A DNA stretch of 64,000 nucleotides, taken from NCBI GenBank assembly GCA_027488985.1, contig JAIYAR010000019.1:1-64000 (forward strand), read 5' to 3'. This DNA comes from Comamonadaceae bacterium (GTDB lineage Bacteria > Pseudomonadota > Gammaproteobacteria > Burkholderiales > Burkholderiaceae_C). The notes beneath the pieces were generated by a model. It searched no databases and was not told where the DNA came from. It saw only the letters and a program-made list of their open reading frames with translations. This document shows positions 28,081 through 36,018 of this stretch, piece after piece. The stretch's first letter is position 1. Each line of letters opens with the position of its first letter. A program made the translations under genes and the position numbers.

Positions 28081-29310
28081 ATGGCTAAAGAATACAAAGA
28101 TCTTGTCGTCGGGCTGGACATCGGCACTGCCAAGGTGATGGCAGTGGTTGCTGAAGTCATGCCCGGTGGCGAGCTCAAGCTGGCTGGATTCGGCGTGGCG
28201 CCAAGCAATGGGCTCAAGCGCGGCGTGGTGGTCAATATTGATGCCACAGTCGCCAGCATCCAGCAGGCCCTCAAAGAAGCCGAGCTGATGGCCGACTGCA
28301 AGATCACCCGGGTGTACACCGGCATCACCGGTAGTCATATCCGCGGCATCAACAGCAGCGGCATGGTGGCGGTGAAGGACCGCGAAGTGACGCAGGCTGA
28401 TGTGGCCCGTGTGGTTGAAACGGCCAAGGCCATCAACATCTCGACCGACCAGCGCCTGCTGCTGGTGGAGCCCCAAGAATTCATCATCGACGGCCAGGAT
28501 GTGCGCGAGCCCATCGGCATGAGCGGCATTCGCCTCGAAGCCAAGGTGCATATCGTGACCGGTGCCCAGAGTGCGGCGGAGAACATCATCAAGTGCGTAC
28601 GCCGATGCGGCCTGGAAGTCGAACAGCTGATGCTCAACCCGCTGGCCAGCAGCCTGTCGGTACTGACCGAAGACGAGCGCGAACTCGGGGTGGCGTTGGT
28701 GGATATTGGCGCTGGCACGACCGACGTGGCCATCTTCACCAACGGGGCCATCCGCCACACCGCCGTGATCCCGATTGCGGGTGACCTGATCACCAGCGAC
28801 ATCGCCATGGCCTTGCGCACGCCCACCAAGGACGCAGAAGACATCAAGGTCGAGTCCGGCCACGCCAAGCAGTTGCTGGTGGATCCCGAGACGCAGGTCG
28901 AGGTGCCCGGTTTGGGTGACCGTGGCCCCCGCATGCTGAGTCGTCAGGCCCTGGCCGGTGTGATTGAACCGCGGGTGGAGGAAATCTTCTCCTTGGTGAA
29001 CCAGGTGATGCGCGAGTCCGGCTATGAAGAAGTGCTGTCCAGCGGCATCGTGCTTACCGGAGGCAGCTGCATCATGCCCGGCATGGTGGAGCTGGGTGAG
29101 GACATCTTCCTCAAGCCCGTGCGCCGCGGCATCCCCAAATACAACAGTGCTTTGGCCGACATGGTGGCGCAACCCCGTGCCGCCACGGTGATGGGCCTAC
29201 TGGAGGAGGCTCGCATTGCCCGTATGCGCGGCTACAAGGTCGCGCAGAAGTCCGGCACCATGAAATCAGCGTTCAGTTCCGTCAAGGACTGGTTTGTAGG
29301 GAACTTCTGA
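28081..29310 (+). CDS. ftsA: Cell division protein FtsA
   Basis: A 409-residue actin-fold ATPase that tethers FtsZ to the membrane. Actin motifs are visible: VVGLDIGTAKVMAVVAE at the N-terminus, LVDIGAGTTDVAIFTNG near residue 206 and VLTGGSCIMPGM near 326. The C-terminal amphipathic helix is SAFSSVKDWFVGNF. This is where the usual tight packing of the cluster stops: ftsZ is 564 bp further on, with a flhD-like gene in between. Confidence 0.96.
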   Translation: MAKEYKDLVVGLDIGTAKVMAVVAEVMPGGELKLAGFGVAPSNGLKRGVVVNIDATVASIQQALKEAELMADCKITRVYTGITGSHIRGINSSGMVAVKDREVTQADVARVVETAKAINISTDQRLLLVEPQEFIIDGQDVREPIGMSGIRLEAKVHIVTGAQSAAENIIKCVRRCGLEVEQLMLNPLASSLSVLTEDERELGVALVDIGAGTTDVAIFTNGAIRHTAVIPIAGDLITSDIAMALRTPTKDAEDIKVESGHAKQLLVDPETQVEVPGLGDRGPRMLSRQALAGVIEPRVEEIFSLVNQVMRESGYEEVLSSGIVLTGGSCIMPGMVELGEDIFLKPVRRGIPKYNSALADMVAQPRAATVMGLLEEARIARMRGYKVAQKSGTMKSAFSSVKDWFVGNF

Positions 29311-29312
29311 TC

Positions 29313-29417
29313 ATGTCTCACACGCAACTGAATTCCTCTGTGTTGAATCAGCTCCCGCGCAGCTGCTGGGGGCTCATCCGGGTCGTCGTCCATCGAGGCC
29401 TGGACCCGCCTTCATAG
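29313..29417 (+). CDS. Possible 34-residue peptide between ftsA and flhD-like gene
   Basis: A short open frame starts 2 bp after the ftsA stop (ATGTCTCACACG) and ends at TAG 29415-29417. An AGGGA at about 29298-29302 could act as a ribosome site. The product would be a basic peptide with no recognisable family. It may be chance, or the leftover of a gene displaced when the flhD-like gene arrived. The rest of the 29311-29492 gap shows nothing else clear. Confidence 0.25.
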   Translation: MSHTQLNSSVLNQLPRSCWGLIRVVVHRGLDPPS

Positions 29418-29492
29418 CCGGTAGGCAATGTTTGCAAAAGATCGTTGGAAATACATCGTCGAAGAAATATTGGATCGAAGGAGATAACAAAT

Positions 29493-29816
29493 ATGAAAGC
29501 CCAAGTTAAGGCTGAAATTCGCGAAGCAAACATGGCCTACTTGAACATGGCCCAGAGCCTCATCCGCCAGGACCTGAAGTCGGCGGTGAAGATCCTGGGA
29601 ATGTCTGAGGACGCAGCAGAAATTATCAAGACCTTGTCAGAAAGCCAGAAAGCCAGCATTGCAGACAGCGACATCCTGCTGTGCCGCTTCGGAGTCAGTG
29701 ATGACGTGGTGTGGAACCTCCTCACCAGCCATCCCGCTCCCAAGCCGGAAGCAGAAAGCGCTACCCGCCTCCTCGCCGACATCTTGTTGGCAGGCAGGTT
29801 TGCCATGGCAGCCTGA
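29493..29816 (+). CDS. flhD: FlhD family transcriptional regulator, unpaired
   Basis: A 107-residue helical protein that aligns along nearly its whole length with FlhD, the flagellar master-regulator subunit. Shared features are IREANMAYLNMAQSLIRQD (E. coli IYDINLSYLLLAQRLIVQD), the DILLCRFGVSDD segment with the Cys that forms the FlhD dimer disulfide, and a C-terminal SATRLLADIL. FlhD normally acts as FlhD4C2 with FlhC; no flhC is in the window. The start at 29493 follows AAGGAGA at 29478-29484. The gene sits between ftsA and ftsZ, where no extra gene is usual. A role in division timing is possible but only inferred. The name reflects family, not proven function. Confidence 0.82.
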   Translation: MKAQVKAEIREANMAYLNMAQSLIRQDLKSAVKILGMSEDAAEIIKTLSESQKASIADSDILLCRFGVSDDVVWNLLTSHPAPKPEAESATRLLADILLAGRFAMAA

Positions 29817-29874
29817 GCCCTGACGGTCACCCGGTTCACCCACATTTAAAGATTGCAATTCAAGGAGTAACAAC

Positions 29875-31119
29875 ATGAGCATCGAAATGATCGAAGAAGA
29901 AGCCTTCAACCAAGGCACCCAAATCAAGGTCATCGGCGTGGGCGGCGGCGGCGGCAACGCTGTTGAGCACATGATCACAACCTCGGTAGGTGGCGTGGAA
30001 TTCATCTGCGCCAATACTGACGCGCAGGCTCTGAGCCGCAGCTCTGCTCACAAGACCATCCAGCTCGGTGGAACCGGCCTGGGTGCCGGCAGCAAGCCCG
30101 ACAAGGGCCGTGAGGCGGCTGTGCAGGCAGAGGCCGACATCCGTCAGGCCATCGAAGGCGCACACATGCTCTTCATCACTGCAGGCATGGGCGGCGGCAC
30201 CGGTACCGGCGCAGCCCCTGTGATTGCCAAAGTGGCCAAAGAAATGGGCATCCTGACCGTGGGCGTGGTGACCAAGCCTTTTGACTTTGAAGGCGGCCGC
30301 CGCATGAGCAATGCGGACTCCGGTCTGGCCGAGCTGGAAGCCAATGTGGACTCGCTGATCGTGGTGCTCAACGAAAAGCTGCTGGAAGTGCTGGACGACG
30401 ATGTCTCCCAGGACGAAGCCTTTGCCCATGCCAACGACGTGCTGAAAAACGCCGTGGGTGGTATCGCTGAGATCATCAACGTCAAGGGCGAAATCAACGC
30501 CGACTTTGAAGACGTTCGCACCGTGATGGGTGAGCCCGGCAAAGCCATGATGGGTACGGCCACTGCCAGCGGCCCGGACCGTGCCCGCATTGCTGCTGAG
30601 CAAGCCGTGGCGTGCCCGCTGCTGGAAGGCGTGGACTTGTCCGGCGCCAAGGGCGTGCTGGTGTTGATCTCCGCCTGCAAGGGTTCCTTGAAGCTGAAGG
30701 AATCCAAGATGGCCATGGAGACCATCCGTGCCTGCGCATCTCCCGACGCGCATGTGATCTACGGCACCGCCAACGACGAGAAGTTGGGCGACGAAATTCG
30801 CGTGACCGTGATCGCTACCGGACTGAGCCGCCAAGGCGGTGCCCGCCGCACTGCGCCTCCGCTGCAAGTGCTGCGTACCGGTACCGACAACGTGCCTTTC
30901 CATGTGCCGACCCTGAACACCATTGCCAGCCCTGCAGGGACTACCGCATCCATGGGCAACGCCGGTGCAGCCGTGGCACAGCCTGACTACGGCAGCATGG
31001 CAACCCCCAGCGTGTGGCGTACCAACCGCACGCAGGCGGCGGCCAAGGTGGATGCGCTGTCCAGCGGTGGCATGGATGACTACGAGATCCCTGCTTTCTT
31101 GCGCAAGCAGGCAGATTGA
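29875..31119 (+). CDS. ftsZ: Cell division GTPase FtsZ
   Basis: A 414-residue tubulin homologue that forms the Z ring. GTP-binding features are VIGVGGGGGNAVEHMI near residue 18 and the tubulin signature AGMGGGTGTGAAPVIAK near 103. The T7-loop region NVKGEINADFEDVRTVM is near 202. A variable linker and the conserved C-terminal peptide DDYEIPAFLRKQAD, which binds FtsA and ZipA-like partners, follow. AAGGAG lies just upstream. Confidence 0.98.
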   Translation: MSIEMIEEEAFNQGTQIKVIGVGGGGGNAVEHMITTSVGGVEFICANTDAQALSRSSAHKTIQLGGTGLGAGSKPDKGREAAVQAEADIRQAIEGAHMLFITAGMGGGTGTGAAPVIAKVAKEMGILTVGVVTKPFDFEGGRRMSNADSGLAELEANVDSLIVVLNEKLLEVLDDDVSQDEAFAHANDVLKNAVGGIAEIINVKGEINADFEDVRTVMGEPGKAMMGTATASGPDRARIAAEQAVACPLLEGVDLSGAKGVLVLISACKGSLKLKESKMAMETIRACASPDAHVIYGTANDEKLGDEIRVTVIATGLSRQGGARRTAPPLQVLRTGTDNVPFHVPTLNTIASPAGTTASMGNAGAAVAQPDYGSMATPSVWRTNRTQAAAKVDALSSGGMDDYEIPAFLRKQAD

Positions 31120-31124
31120 TTCTT

Positions 31125-31290
31125 CCCCCACGCTCCGCCGCTGGGCGGGTCGCTGCCCCCCCAAGGGGGCGCGTTTCCCCTGGGGGTGGCCCGGCGGGGA
31201 AACTGGCACACCCCCCGGCTTGCCCACTGCGTGTGGCCGCTTTCCCCCTTGCAGGGGGCAACACCTGTGGCCCGGCTTAGCCGGTTCCAC
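31125..31290. repeat. GC-rich dispersed repeat in ftsZ-lpxC gap
   Basis: The gap holds an extremely GC-rich block with several facing C and G runs. Examples are GCCCCCCCAAGGGGGC at 31155-31170, CCCCTGGGGG at 31177-31186 and CCCCCTTGCAGGGGG at 31244-31258. The opening CCCCCACGCTCCGCCG and the CGGGTCGCTGCCCCCC part resemble an intergenic repeat I associate with Comamonadaceae genomes. It may terminate or attenuate ftsZ transcription, although there is no T tract. Confidence 0.55.
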
Positions 31291-31316
31291 GGTGTTCCTA
31301 GCGAAATACGCGCACC

Positions 31317-31346
31317 TTGAAGGCATTTTTGCGCTACTTTTACAAT
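31317..31346 (+). promoter_or_regulatory. lpxC promoter
   Basis: TTGAAG (31317-31322) and TACAAT (31341-31346) are separated by 18 bp. Both are close to the sigma-70 consensus. The expected start point, about 7 bp downstream, coincides with the GTG start codon at 31353, implying a leaderless or nearly leaderless mRNA. Confidence 0.65.
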
Positions 31347-31352
31347 AGACCT

Positions 31353-32276
31353 GTGCTGAAACAACGAACTCTCAAATCCCTGACCCGCGCCGTTGGCGTG
31401 GGCCTGCATAGCGGCCAGCGTGTCGAGATCACTTTGCGCCCTGCTGCTCCGGATACGGGAATCGTCTTCAGGCGGGTGGACTTGCCGAATGCGCCGGACA
31501 TCGTGGTGTCTGCCGAATCGGTGACGGATACGCGCCTGGCCTCTACCCTGTCCTGCGGTAACGCCAAGGTTCATACCGTCGAGCACTTGATGTCGGCCTG
31601 TGCCGGTCTGGGCGTCGACAACCTGTTTGTCGACATCACGGCTGAAGAGGTGCCCATCCTCGATGGCTCTGCGGCATCCTTCGTGTTTCTGTTGCAAACA
31701 GCAGGTATCGAGTTGCAAAACGCCCCCCGGCGCTTTATCCGTCTGACCCGCCCGGTCGAGGTCCGCGAGGGCGAAGGCGCCAATGAAAAATGGGCCCGCC
31801 TGGACCCGTACCACGGCTACAAATTGAGTTTCGAGATCGACTTCAACCACCCCGCCGTGGATTCGACCGGCCAGAAGGTGGAGTTTGATCTCAGCACGGA
31901 CAGCTACTCACGCGATATTGCCCGTGCACGTACCTTCGGCTTCACCAAAGATGTCGAAATGATGCGCTCCAACGGCTTGGCCTTGGGCGGCGGTTTGGAC
32001 AACGCCATCGTGATGGACGACTACAAGGTCCTGAATGCCGACGGCCTGCGTTACGACGACGAGTTCGTGAAGCACAAAATTCTGGATGCCATTGGCGACT
32101 TGTATATCGTCGGCAAACCCCTGTTGGCTGCCTACAGCGCCCGTCGCTCCGGGCACGCCCTGAACAACAAGTTGTTGCGCGAACTCCAGGCCCACCCGGA
32201 AGCTTGGGAAGTCGTTACCTTTGAAGATGTCAAGCAAGCTCCGCAGGGCTTTGCCCAGCCCGCGCGCGCCTGGTAA
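31353..32276 (+). CDS. lpxC: UDP-3-O-acyl-N-acetylglucosamine deacetylase LpxC
   Basis: A 307-residue zinc amidase for the committed step of lipid A synthesis. Zinc ligands lie in HTVEHLMSA (near residue 78) and in [14 protein letters not shown] (His and Asp, near 236-241). The catalytic region [13 protein letters not shown] is near 95. The start is GTG at 31353, giving the standard N-terminus [20 protein letters not shown]; the frame upstream to TTG 31317 is the -35 box. No ribosome site precedes it, in line with a leaderless mRNA. It is the last gene of the cluster. Confidence 0.95.
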   Translation: MLKQRTLKSLTRAVGVGLHSGQRVEITLRPAAPDTGIVFRRVDLPNAPDIVVSAESVTDTRLASTLSCGNAKVHTVEHLMSACAGLGVDNLFVDITAEEVPILDGSAASFVFLLQTAGIELQNAPRRFIRLTRPVEVREGEGANEKWARLDPYHGYKLSFEIDFNHPAVDSTGQKVEFDLSTDSYSRDIARARTFGFTKDVEMMRSNGLALGGGLDNAIVMDDYKVLNADGLRYDDEFVKHKILDAIGDLYIVGKPLLAAYSARRSGHALNNKLLRELQAHPEAWEVVTFEDVKQAPQGFAQPARAW

Positions 32277-32319
32277 CCCTGCCGTTTATCCGGTCTGCAC
32301 TTGCCTGTGCCGTACTGCT

Positions 32320-32327
32320 GCCGATAA
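32320..32327 (+). promoter_or_regulatory. Sigma-28-type -10 element
   Basis: GCCGATAA, the exact FliA (sigma-28) -10 consensus, lies 45 bp before a flagellar-rod-like gene. The -35 position has no clear TAAA, so this is only a candidate. Confidence 0.4.
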
Positions 32328-32372
32328 TGGAGCATCCCGAATCCGTCGGGAAGTAACCCGAGGCAGCTGCCC

Positions 32373-32672
32373 ATGAACTCCATTTCCTCCATCGCTTTGT
32401 CCGGCTTGAATGCGGCACAAACCAGCCTGAACGCGAGCGCCCACAACGTGGCCAACCTCGCGACTGAAGGTTTCAAGCGCCAGGGAACCGTACAGTCGGC
32501 GCAGAGTGGCGGCGGAGTAACCACCAGCGTGCGTGAGGCCAGCACCACGGGTAATGCCCTGGAGCAGGATGTCGTGACACAGTTGCAGGCCAAAAATAGC
32601 TTTATTGCCAATCTGGCCGTGTTCAAGACCCAGGACAAAATGGCTGGTGCCTTGCTGGACACCAGGGCCTGA
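32373..32672 (+). CDS. Minimal flagellar rod/hook-like protein
   Basis: A 99-residue protein with both ends of the flagellar axial family but almost nothing between. The N-terminus ALSGLNAAQTSLNASAHNVANLATEGFKRQ matches the FlgB/C/F/G N-terminal helix and its ANxxTxGFKR motif. The C-terminus NSFIANLAVFKTQDKMAGALL matches the family C-terminal helix. Such proteins form coiled coils in the rod and hook and leave by the flagellar type III route. No other flagellar structural genes are near. An exact sigma-28 -10 lies upstream. It could be a rod adaptor, a remnant, or a repurposed secreted protein. Confidence 0.75.
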   Translation: MNSISSIALSGLNAAQTSLNASAHNVANLATEGFKRQGTVQSAQSGGGVTTSVREASTTGNALEQDVVTQLQAKNSFIANLAVFKTQDKMAGALLDTRA

Positions 32673-32677
32673 GCGAC

Positions 32678-33433
32678 TCAGAGTCCGGTGCTGTAGGCTT
32701 TGGAAAGTGTTTCCAAGCGGCCCAAACGGCGCAACTTGTCGAGTGAAGCCTGCATACGTTGCACCACTGCCGGGTCCGTTTGCAGATTGAGAGCGAAATA
32801 GTAAGCCCCATCCTCGCTGAGTTTGGAAACTTTGGTCACTGCTGAAGCCGGTAACCCGGCATCGCGCAGATTCCACGCCATTCCCACTTCGGTATCCACC
32901 ATCGCGTCCACTGCACCCGCCAGCATTAAGCGGAGAACCGTAGCGTTGGAGCTGTCTTCCACCATGGCCTGGGCCGGAACGCCGGCTTGGGTCAGGTCCT
33001 GTTGGGCAGCTTCGTCCCGCACGATACCGAAGCGCAATTGCGTGAGGTCCCGAACTCCCTGAGCAGCTTTGTCACCGCCGGAGTGCACATACACCCAAGT
33101 GCTGCGGGGAAGTATGGGGCCAACCCACAAAAACTCCTTCTCCCTGGATGCCTTGCGTGCGGTGGTGAACAGAACCGTATTGGGTGTATTGCTGACGATC
33201 TTATAACCCCGGGCCCAAGGGACTACGCGGACATTGCAGGTCAAACGGGCATCCGTGCAGATGGCCCTGAGCATGTCGGTAGCAATGCCTTTGACTTTAC
33301 CGGCTTCTTCAAAGTTGTACGGCGGCCATTCCTCTGTGTAGGCCGAGAGTCTTTGCGCCTGCGCAGCTCCCGCCCAGCCCAATACCCAAAGGGCAATGGC
33401 GCAAACATAGAGAGACTGGGGTTTCATACGCAT
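32678..33433 (-). CDS. Periplasmic amino-acid-type solute-binding protein
   Basis: An approximately 251-residue PBP2-fold protein (SBP_bac_3 type) with a signal peptide, MKPQSLYVCAIALWVLGWAGAAQAQ. Features include AYTEEWPPYNFEEAGKVKGIATDMLRAI and a KSREKEFLWVGPI-like middle segment. No permease or ATPase gene lies beside it, so it may serve a distant transporter or act as a sensor-type binding protein. The start is uncertain: ATGs at 33448, 33433 and 33427 are in frame and none has a clear ribosome site. It converges with the rod-like gene, 5 bp apart. Confidence 0.8.
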   Translation of the reverse strand: MRMKPQSLYVCAIALWVLGWAGAAQAQRLSAYTEEWPPYNFEEAGKVKGIATDMLRAICTDARLTCNVRVVPWARGYKIVSNTPNTVLFTTARKASREKEFLWVGPILPRSTWVYVHSGGDKAAQGVRDLTQLRFGIVRDEAAQQDLTQAGVPAQAMVEDSSNATVLRLMLAGAVDAMVDTEVGMAWNLRDAGLPASAVTKVSKLSEDGAYYFALNLQTDPAVVQRMQASLDKLRRLGRLETLSKAYSTGL

Positions 33434-33468
33434 CAGCAAGGCGGACAATCAGGCGGGTGCACCAAATT

Positions 33469-34017
33469 CTATTGACTGCGACCGTCGCGGTAGCGGATTT
33501 TTCCGTTGCCGCCGACTCCGTTGGCTCCAGCCAACAAGGCCATGGACTTTCCTGCGTGGGCGTGTGTAATGGCGAGGCCCAGCGCGTCCGCCGCGTCGGG
33601 GCCGGGTAGCCCCGGCAAATGCAGCAGGCGTTTCACCATCTCTTGAACCTGATCCTTGTGGGCGCGGCCGTGGCCGGCAACGGCCTGCTTCATTTGCAGC
33701 GCAGTGTATTCGGCCACCGGCAGGTTGGCGCAGACCAGTGCCGTCACCAGAGCGCCGCGGGCCTGGCCCAGCAGCAGGGTGGATTGCGGGTTGACGTTGA
33801 CGAACACAATTTCCACCGAGGCGCAGGTGGGCTGGTAGCGCTCCACCACCTCACCGATGCCATCGAACAGAATCTTCAGGCGCGCTGGCAAAGCGCGGGT
33901 ATCCAGATGCTCGGTGCGTATGGTCCCGCTGGCTACATAGCGCACGTCGGCACCCACCACGTCCACCACGCCGAAGCCCGTGGTGCGTAAGCCGGGGTCA
34001 ATGCCAAGAATTCGCAT
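33469..34017 (-). CDS. ruvC: Holliday junction resolvase RuvC
   Basis: A 182-residue endonuclease that cuts Holliday junctions with RuvAB. Acidic catalytic residues are visible: Asp in [16 protein letters not shown], Glu in [14 protein letters not shown] and the Asp pair in [16 protein letters not shown]. The extended C-terminal tail of ~20 residues is Gly/Asn/Arg-rich. A dispersed repeat copy begins one base before its ATG, so its promoter or ribosome site lies in the repeat or in cdsA. Confidence 0.96.
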   Translation of the reverse strand: MRILGIDPGLRTTGFGVVDVVGADVRYVASGTIRTEHLDTRALPARLKILFDGIGEVVERYQPTCASVEIVFVNVNPQSTLLLGQARGALVTALVCANLPVAEYTALQMKQAVAGHGRAHKDQVQEMVKRLLHLPGLPGPDAADALGLAITHAHAGKSMALLAGANGVGGNGKIRYRDGRSQ

Positions 34018-34072
34018 GCTATGAAATTAGGAGCTGCCCGCGCAACACTGATGAGCGCTAGAGGTCAAAGTA
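34018..34072 (+). repeat. Dispersed 13-9-10 repeat, copy 6 (ruvC/cdsA gap)
   Basis: TGCTATGAAATTAGG, then AGCTGCCCGCGCA, 9 nt, then AGCGCTAGAGGTC. It fills the whole gap between the ruvC start and the cdsA-like stop, and the stop codon and last residues of that gene come from it. This is one of the best-preserved copies. Confidence 0.8.
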
Positions 34073-35047
34073 CCACCGGGCGGAGTGGAAAAACACCGGT
34101 GCCGCAAAGCACAGGGCGTCCACCCGGTCCAGCAGGCCACCGGCGCCCGTCACTGAGCGTACCGGTCCGCCCCAACTGGGAATTCCGCGGTCGCGCTTGA
34201 GCGCCTTCATCACAAAGTGTCCCATGGAGCCGGCCACACACGCAATGAAAGAAAACGCAAATGCGGTGCCCGGCACCCAGGGCGTAATGCCGGCCAAAAG
34301 CGCCCCGAACAGGCTGGCCACAAACACGCCTATCCACCAACTGGGCCAGTTGAAGCTCTGGCTGATGGCGGGGGCGGTCGGGGGTAGTTTGAGTTTGCGG
34401 GAGACGAGGTGTTGCACCGTCATGCATAGCTGCACGACCAGCACCAGGAAGAACACCATGAATGCATTCTTGTTGTCATAGCCCGGGAACTTGAGCATCA
34501 ACAACGCCGGCACATGGCTCATGCCATAGATGCACACCATGATGCCCCATTGCAGTTTGGCATTGCGTTCCAGGAAGCGCAGCGGGTCGTTGGCCAGTGC
34601 GCTGGCCACCGGCAAGGCCAGAAACACATAGACCGGGATAAACACCGCAAACATGTCGAAGTGCTCGGTCGCTACCAGCCAGTACTGCAGGGGCAGCACG
34701 ACAAAAAACGCCAGTACCAGACTGCGGTGGTCGCCTAACCGGGTGGGGGAGAGCGTCATGAACTCACGCAGCGCAAAAAACGACACTCCGGCAAACAGGG
34801 TGAGTGCCACCAGCGGGCCGCTGAGCCAGCCGATCCAGAACACAAACACCATGAACCAACTGGTGCGGATGATGCCGTCCAGATTCTTCAGTTCGCCCCG
34901 CCGGCGCTCGCCGGCGGCATCGTCCCCGTACTCCCGCAGAGACAGAACAAATGCCACGATGCTGGATAGCAGCAGCAAACCGAACACGATGAGGAAAAGT
35001 GCGCCGACCTGCTGTGTCGGGCCGAGATTCTTGAGATAGAAATACAT
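34058..35047 (-). CDS. CDP-diglyceride synthase-like membrane protein (CdsA family, YnbB-type)
   Basis: A 329-residue polytopic membrane protein with about eight hydrophobic segments. The CdsA C-terminal signature is present in variant form: MKALKRDRGIPSWGG, then VTGAGGLLDRVDAL, where the usual PGHGG reads TGAGG. It is about 45 residues longer than E. coli CdsA, like the YnbB paralogue. It sits 7 bp after a PlsC-type acyltransferase on the same strand. Together they suggest a dedicated phospholipid-precursor module beside the main cdsA, which is usually next to uppS and dxr. The loss of the His in GHGG leaves activity open. Confidence 0.8.
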   Translation of the reverse strand: MYFYLKNLGPTQQVGALFLIVFGLLLLSSIVAFVLSLREYGDDAAGERRRGELKNLDGIIRTSWFMVFVFWIGWLSGPLVALTLFAGVSFFALREFMTLSPTRLGDHRSLVLAFFVVLPLQYWLVATEHFDMFAVFIPVYVFLALPVASALANDPLRFLERNAKLQWGIMVCIYGMSHVPALLMLKFPGYDNKNAFMVFFLVLVVQLCMTVQHLVSRKLKLPPTAPAISQSFNWPSWWIGVFVASLFGALLAGITPWVPGTAFAFSFIACVAGSMGHFVMKALKRDRGIPSWGGPVRSVTGAGGLLDRVDALCFAAPVFFHSARWYFDL

Positions 35048-35054
35048 AACTGTC

Positions 35055-35666
35055 TTACACGTCCCGCAGCGCTACGACCGCGCTGCGCGCCCTGTCCAGA
35101 AAAGCACGACGCTCTTCGCCTTCACCCACTTGCATGGGCGCGCCAAAAGTTACCGAGCAGAGCACCGGCACAGGCACCACTTCGCCTTTGGGCAGCACGT
35201 GTTGCACATTGTTGATCCACGCCGGGACCAGTACCACGTTCGGGAAGCGGGTGGCCAGGTTGTAGAGGCCGGCCTTGAACGGCTGTGGCTCTCCTGTGTG
35301 GCCACGAGTGCCCTCGGGGAACAGGATGATGGAGTCGCCATTGGCCAGTGCCTCGATCAGCGGCTCCAAAGGGTCTTCCTCAGAACTGCGGTCCCGCGAA
35401 ACGTAGATCACATGGAACACCTCCGTGGTGAGCCATTGCCTGAAGGGCGATTTGGTCCAGTAGTCTTTCGCGGCGATGGCGCGGGTAATGTGGCGCAGCT
35501 CTTTGGGAAGTGCTGCCCAGATCATGACCAGATCGGCATGGCTCTGGTGGTTGGCAAAATAAATGCGCTGTTCGGCCTTGGGCGGGCATCCGTGCCAGCG
35601 CGCTTGGGCACCGGTGAGAAACCGAATCAGGCCCAACAGAAAGTAACTCATCAACTTGGCAAGCAT
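35055..35666 (-). CDS. 1-acyl-glycerol-3-phosphate acyltransferase-like protein (PlsC family)
   Basis: A 203-residue acyltransferase with the NHQSHAD form of the HxxxxD motif near residue 34. The substrate motif FPEGTRGHTGE is near 116, and an N-terminal hydrophobic segment is present (residues 5-18). PlsC makes phosphatidic acid, the substrate of CdsA; its partner gene follows at once. An ATG at 35651 is an alternative start. Confidence 0.85.
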   Translation of the reverse strand: MLAKLMSYFLLGLIRFLTGAQARWHGCPPKAEQRIYFANHQSHADLVMIWAALPKELRHITRAIAAKDYWTKSPFRQWLTTEVFHVIYVSRDRSSEEDPLEPLIEALANGDSIILFPEGTRGHTGEPQPFKAGLYNLATRFPNVVLVPAWINNVQHVLPKGEVVPVPVLCSVTFGAPMQVGEGEERRAFLDRARSAVVALRDV

Positions 35667-35742
35667 GGCGGGGATGATACAGAGCAGATATGTCGCTTCT
35701 GGTGTTTGCTGTGACTGTCAACCGAGGTGGTTGGTTGGCGCT

Positions 35743-35842
35743 GGAAGCGGTGTCCGGGGTGCTCTGCACTGTTCGTGTCCCCCGCCCGCTGTGCGGGCTC
35801 CTCCTTGACCTCACTATGCAGAACACCCCGACCACCGCTTCC
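35743..35842. repeat. Constant-core palindrome, copy A
   Basis: A 100-bp quasi-palindrome. Left arm 35743-35768 and right arm 35817-35842 (26 nt each) are complementary at 23 of 26 positions. The 48-nt centre contains GTGTCCCCCGCCCGCTG and GGGCTCCTCCTTGACCT, shared with copies B and C. It lies between the plsC-like gene and mtgA. No coding frame is evident in 35667-36018; the two palindromes are what it holds. Confidence 0.8.
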
Positions 35843-35888
35843 GGTGGTGCTGTTACGCGAAGTCAAAAATGCGGGAAAGCAGCTTAAT

Positions 35889-35986
35889 CCAGCAGTGGAG
35901 CAGGGGTGAGTCCCAAAGCGAGGTCAAGGAGGAGGCCGTAGGCCGGGGGACACAAGCGGCGGGACTCACCCCTGCTCCGTTGCTGG
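35889..35986. repeat. Constant-core palindrome, copy B (inverted relative to A)
   Basis: Arms 35889-35914 and 35961-35986 (26 nt each) match at 24 of 26 positions. The 46-nt centre carries the same core in the other orientation: GAGGTCAAGGAGGAGGCC and GGCCGGGGGACACAAG. The arm sequence differs from copies A and C. A and B are 46 bp apart and face each other, like a two-unit repeat cluster. Confidence 0.8.
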
Positions 35987-36018
35987 CAAGTGCAACAGCA
36001 CCGCAGGTCAAACAAGAC

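Noticed and set aside
29345-29385. Possible further copy of the dispersed repeat in the ftsA-flhD gap
   Set aside because: It shares only short CCCGCGCAGC-type strings; the 13-mer and 9-nt spacing are not met.
29860-31326. 488-codon minus-strand open frame opposite ftsZ
   Set aside because: Shadow of ftsZ; composition is mirror-like and no motif is present.
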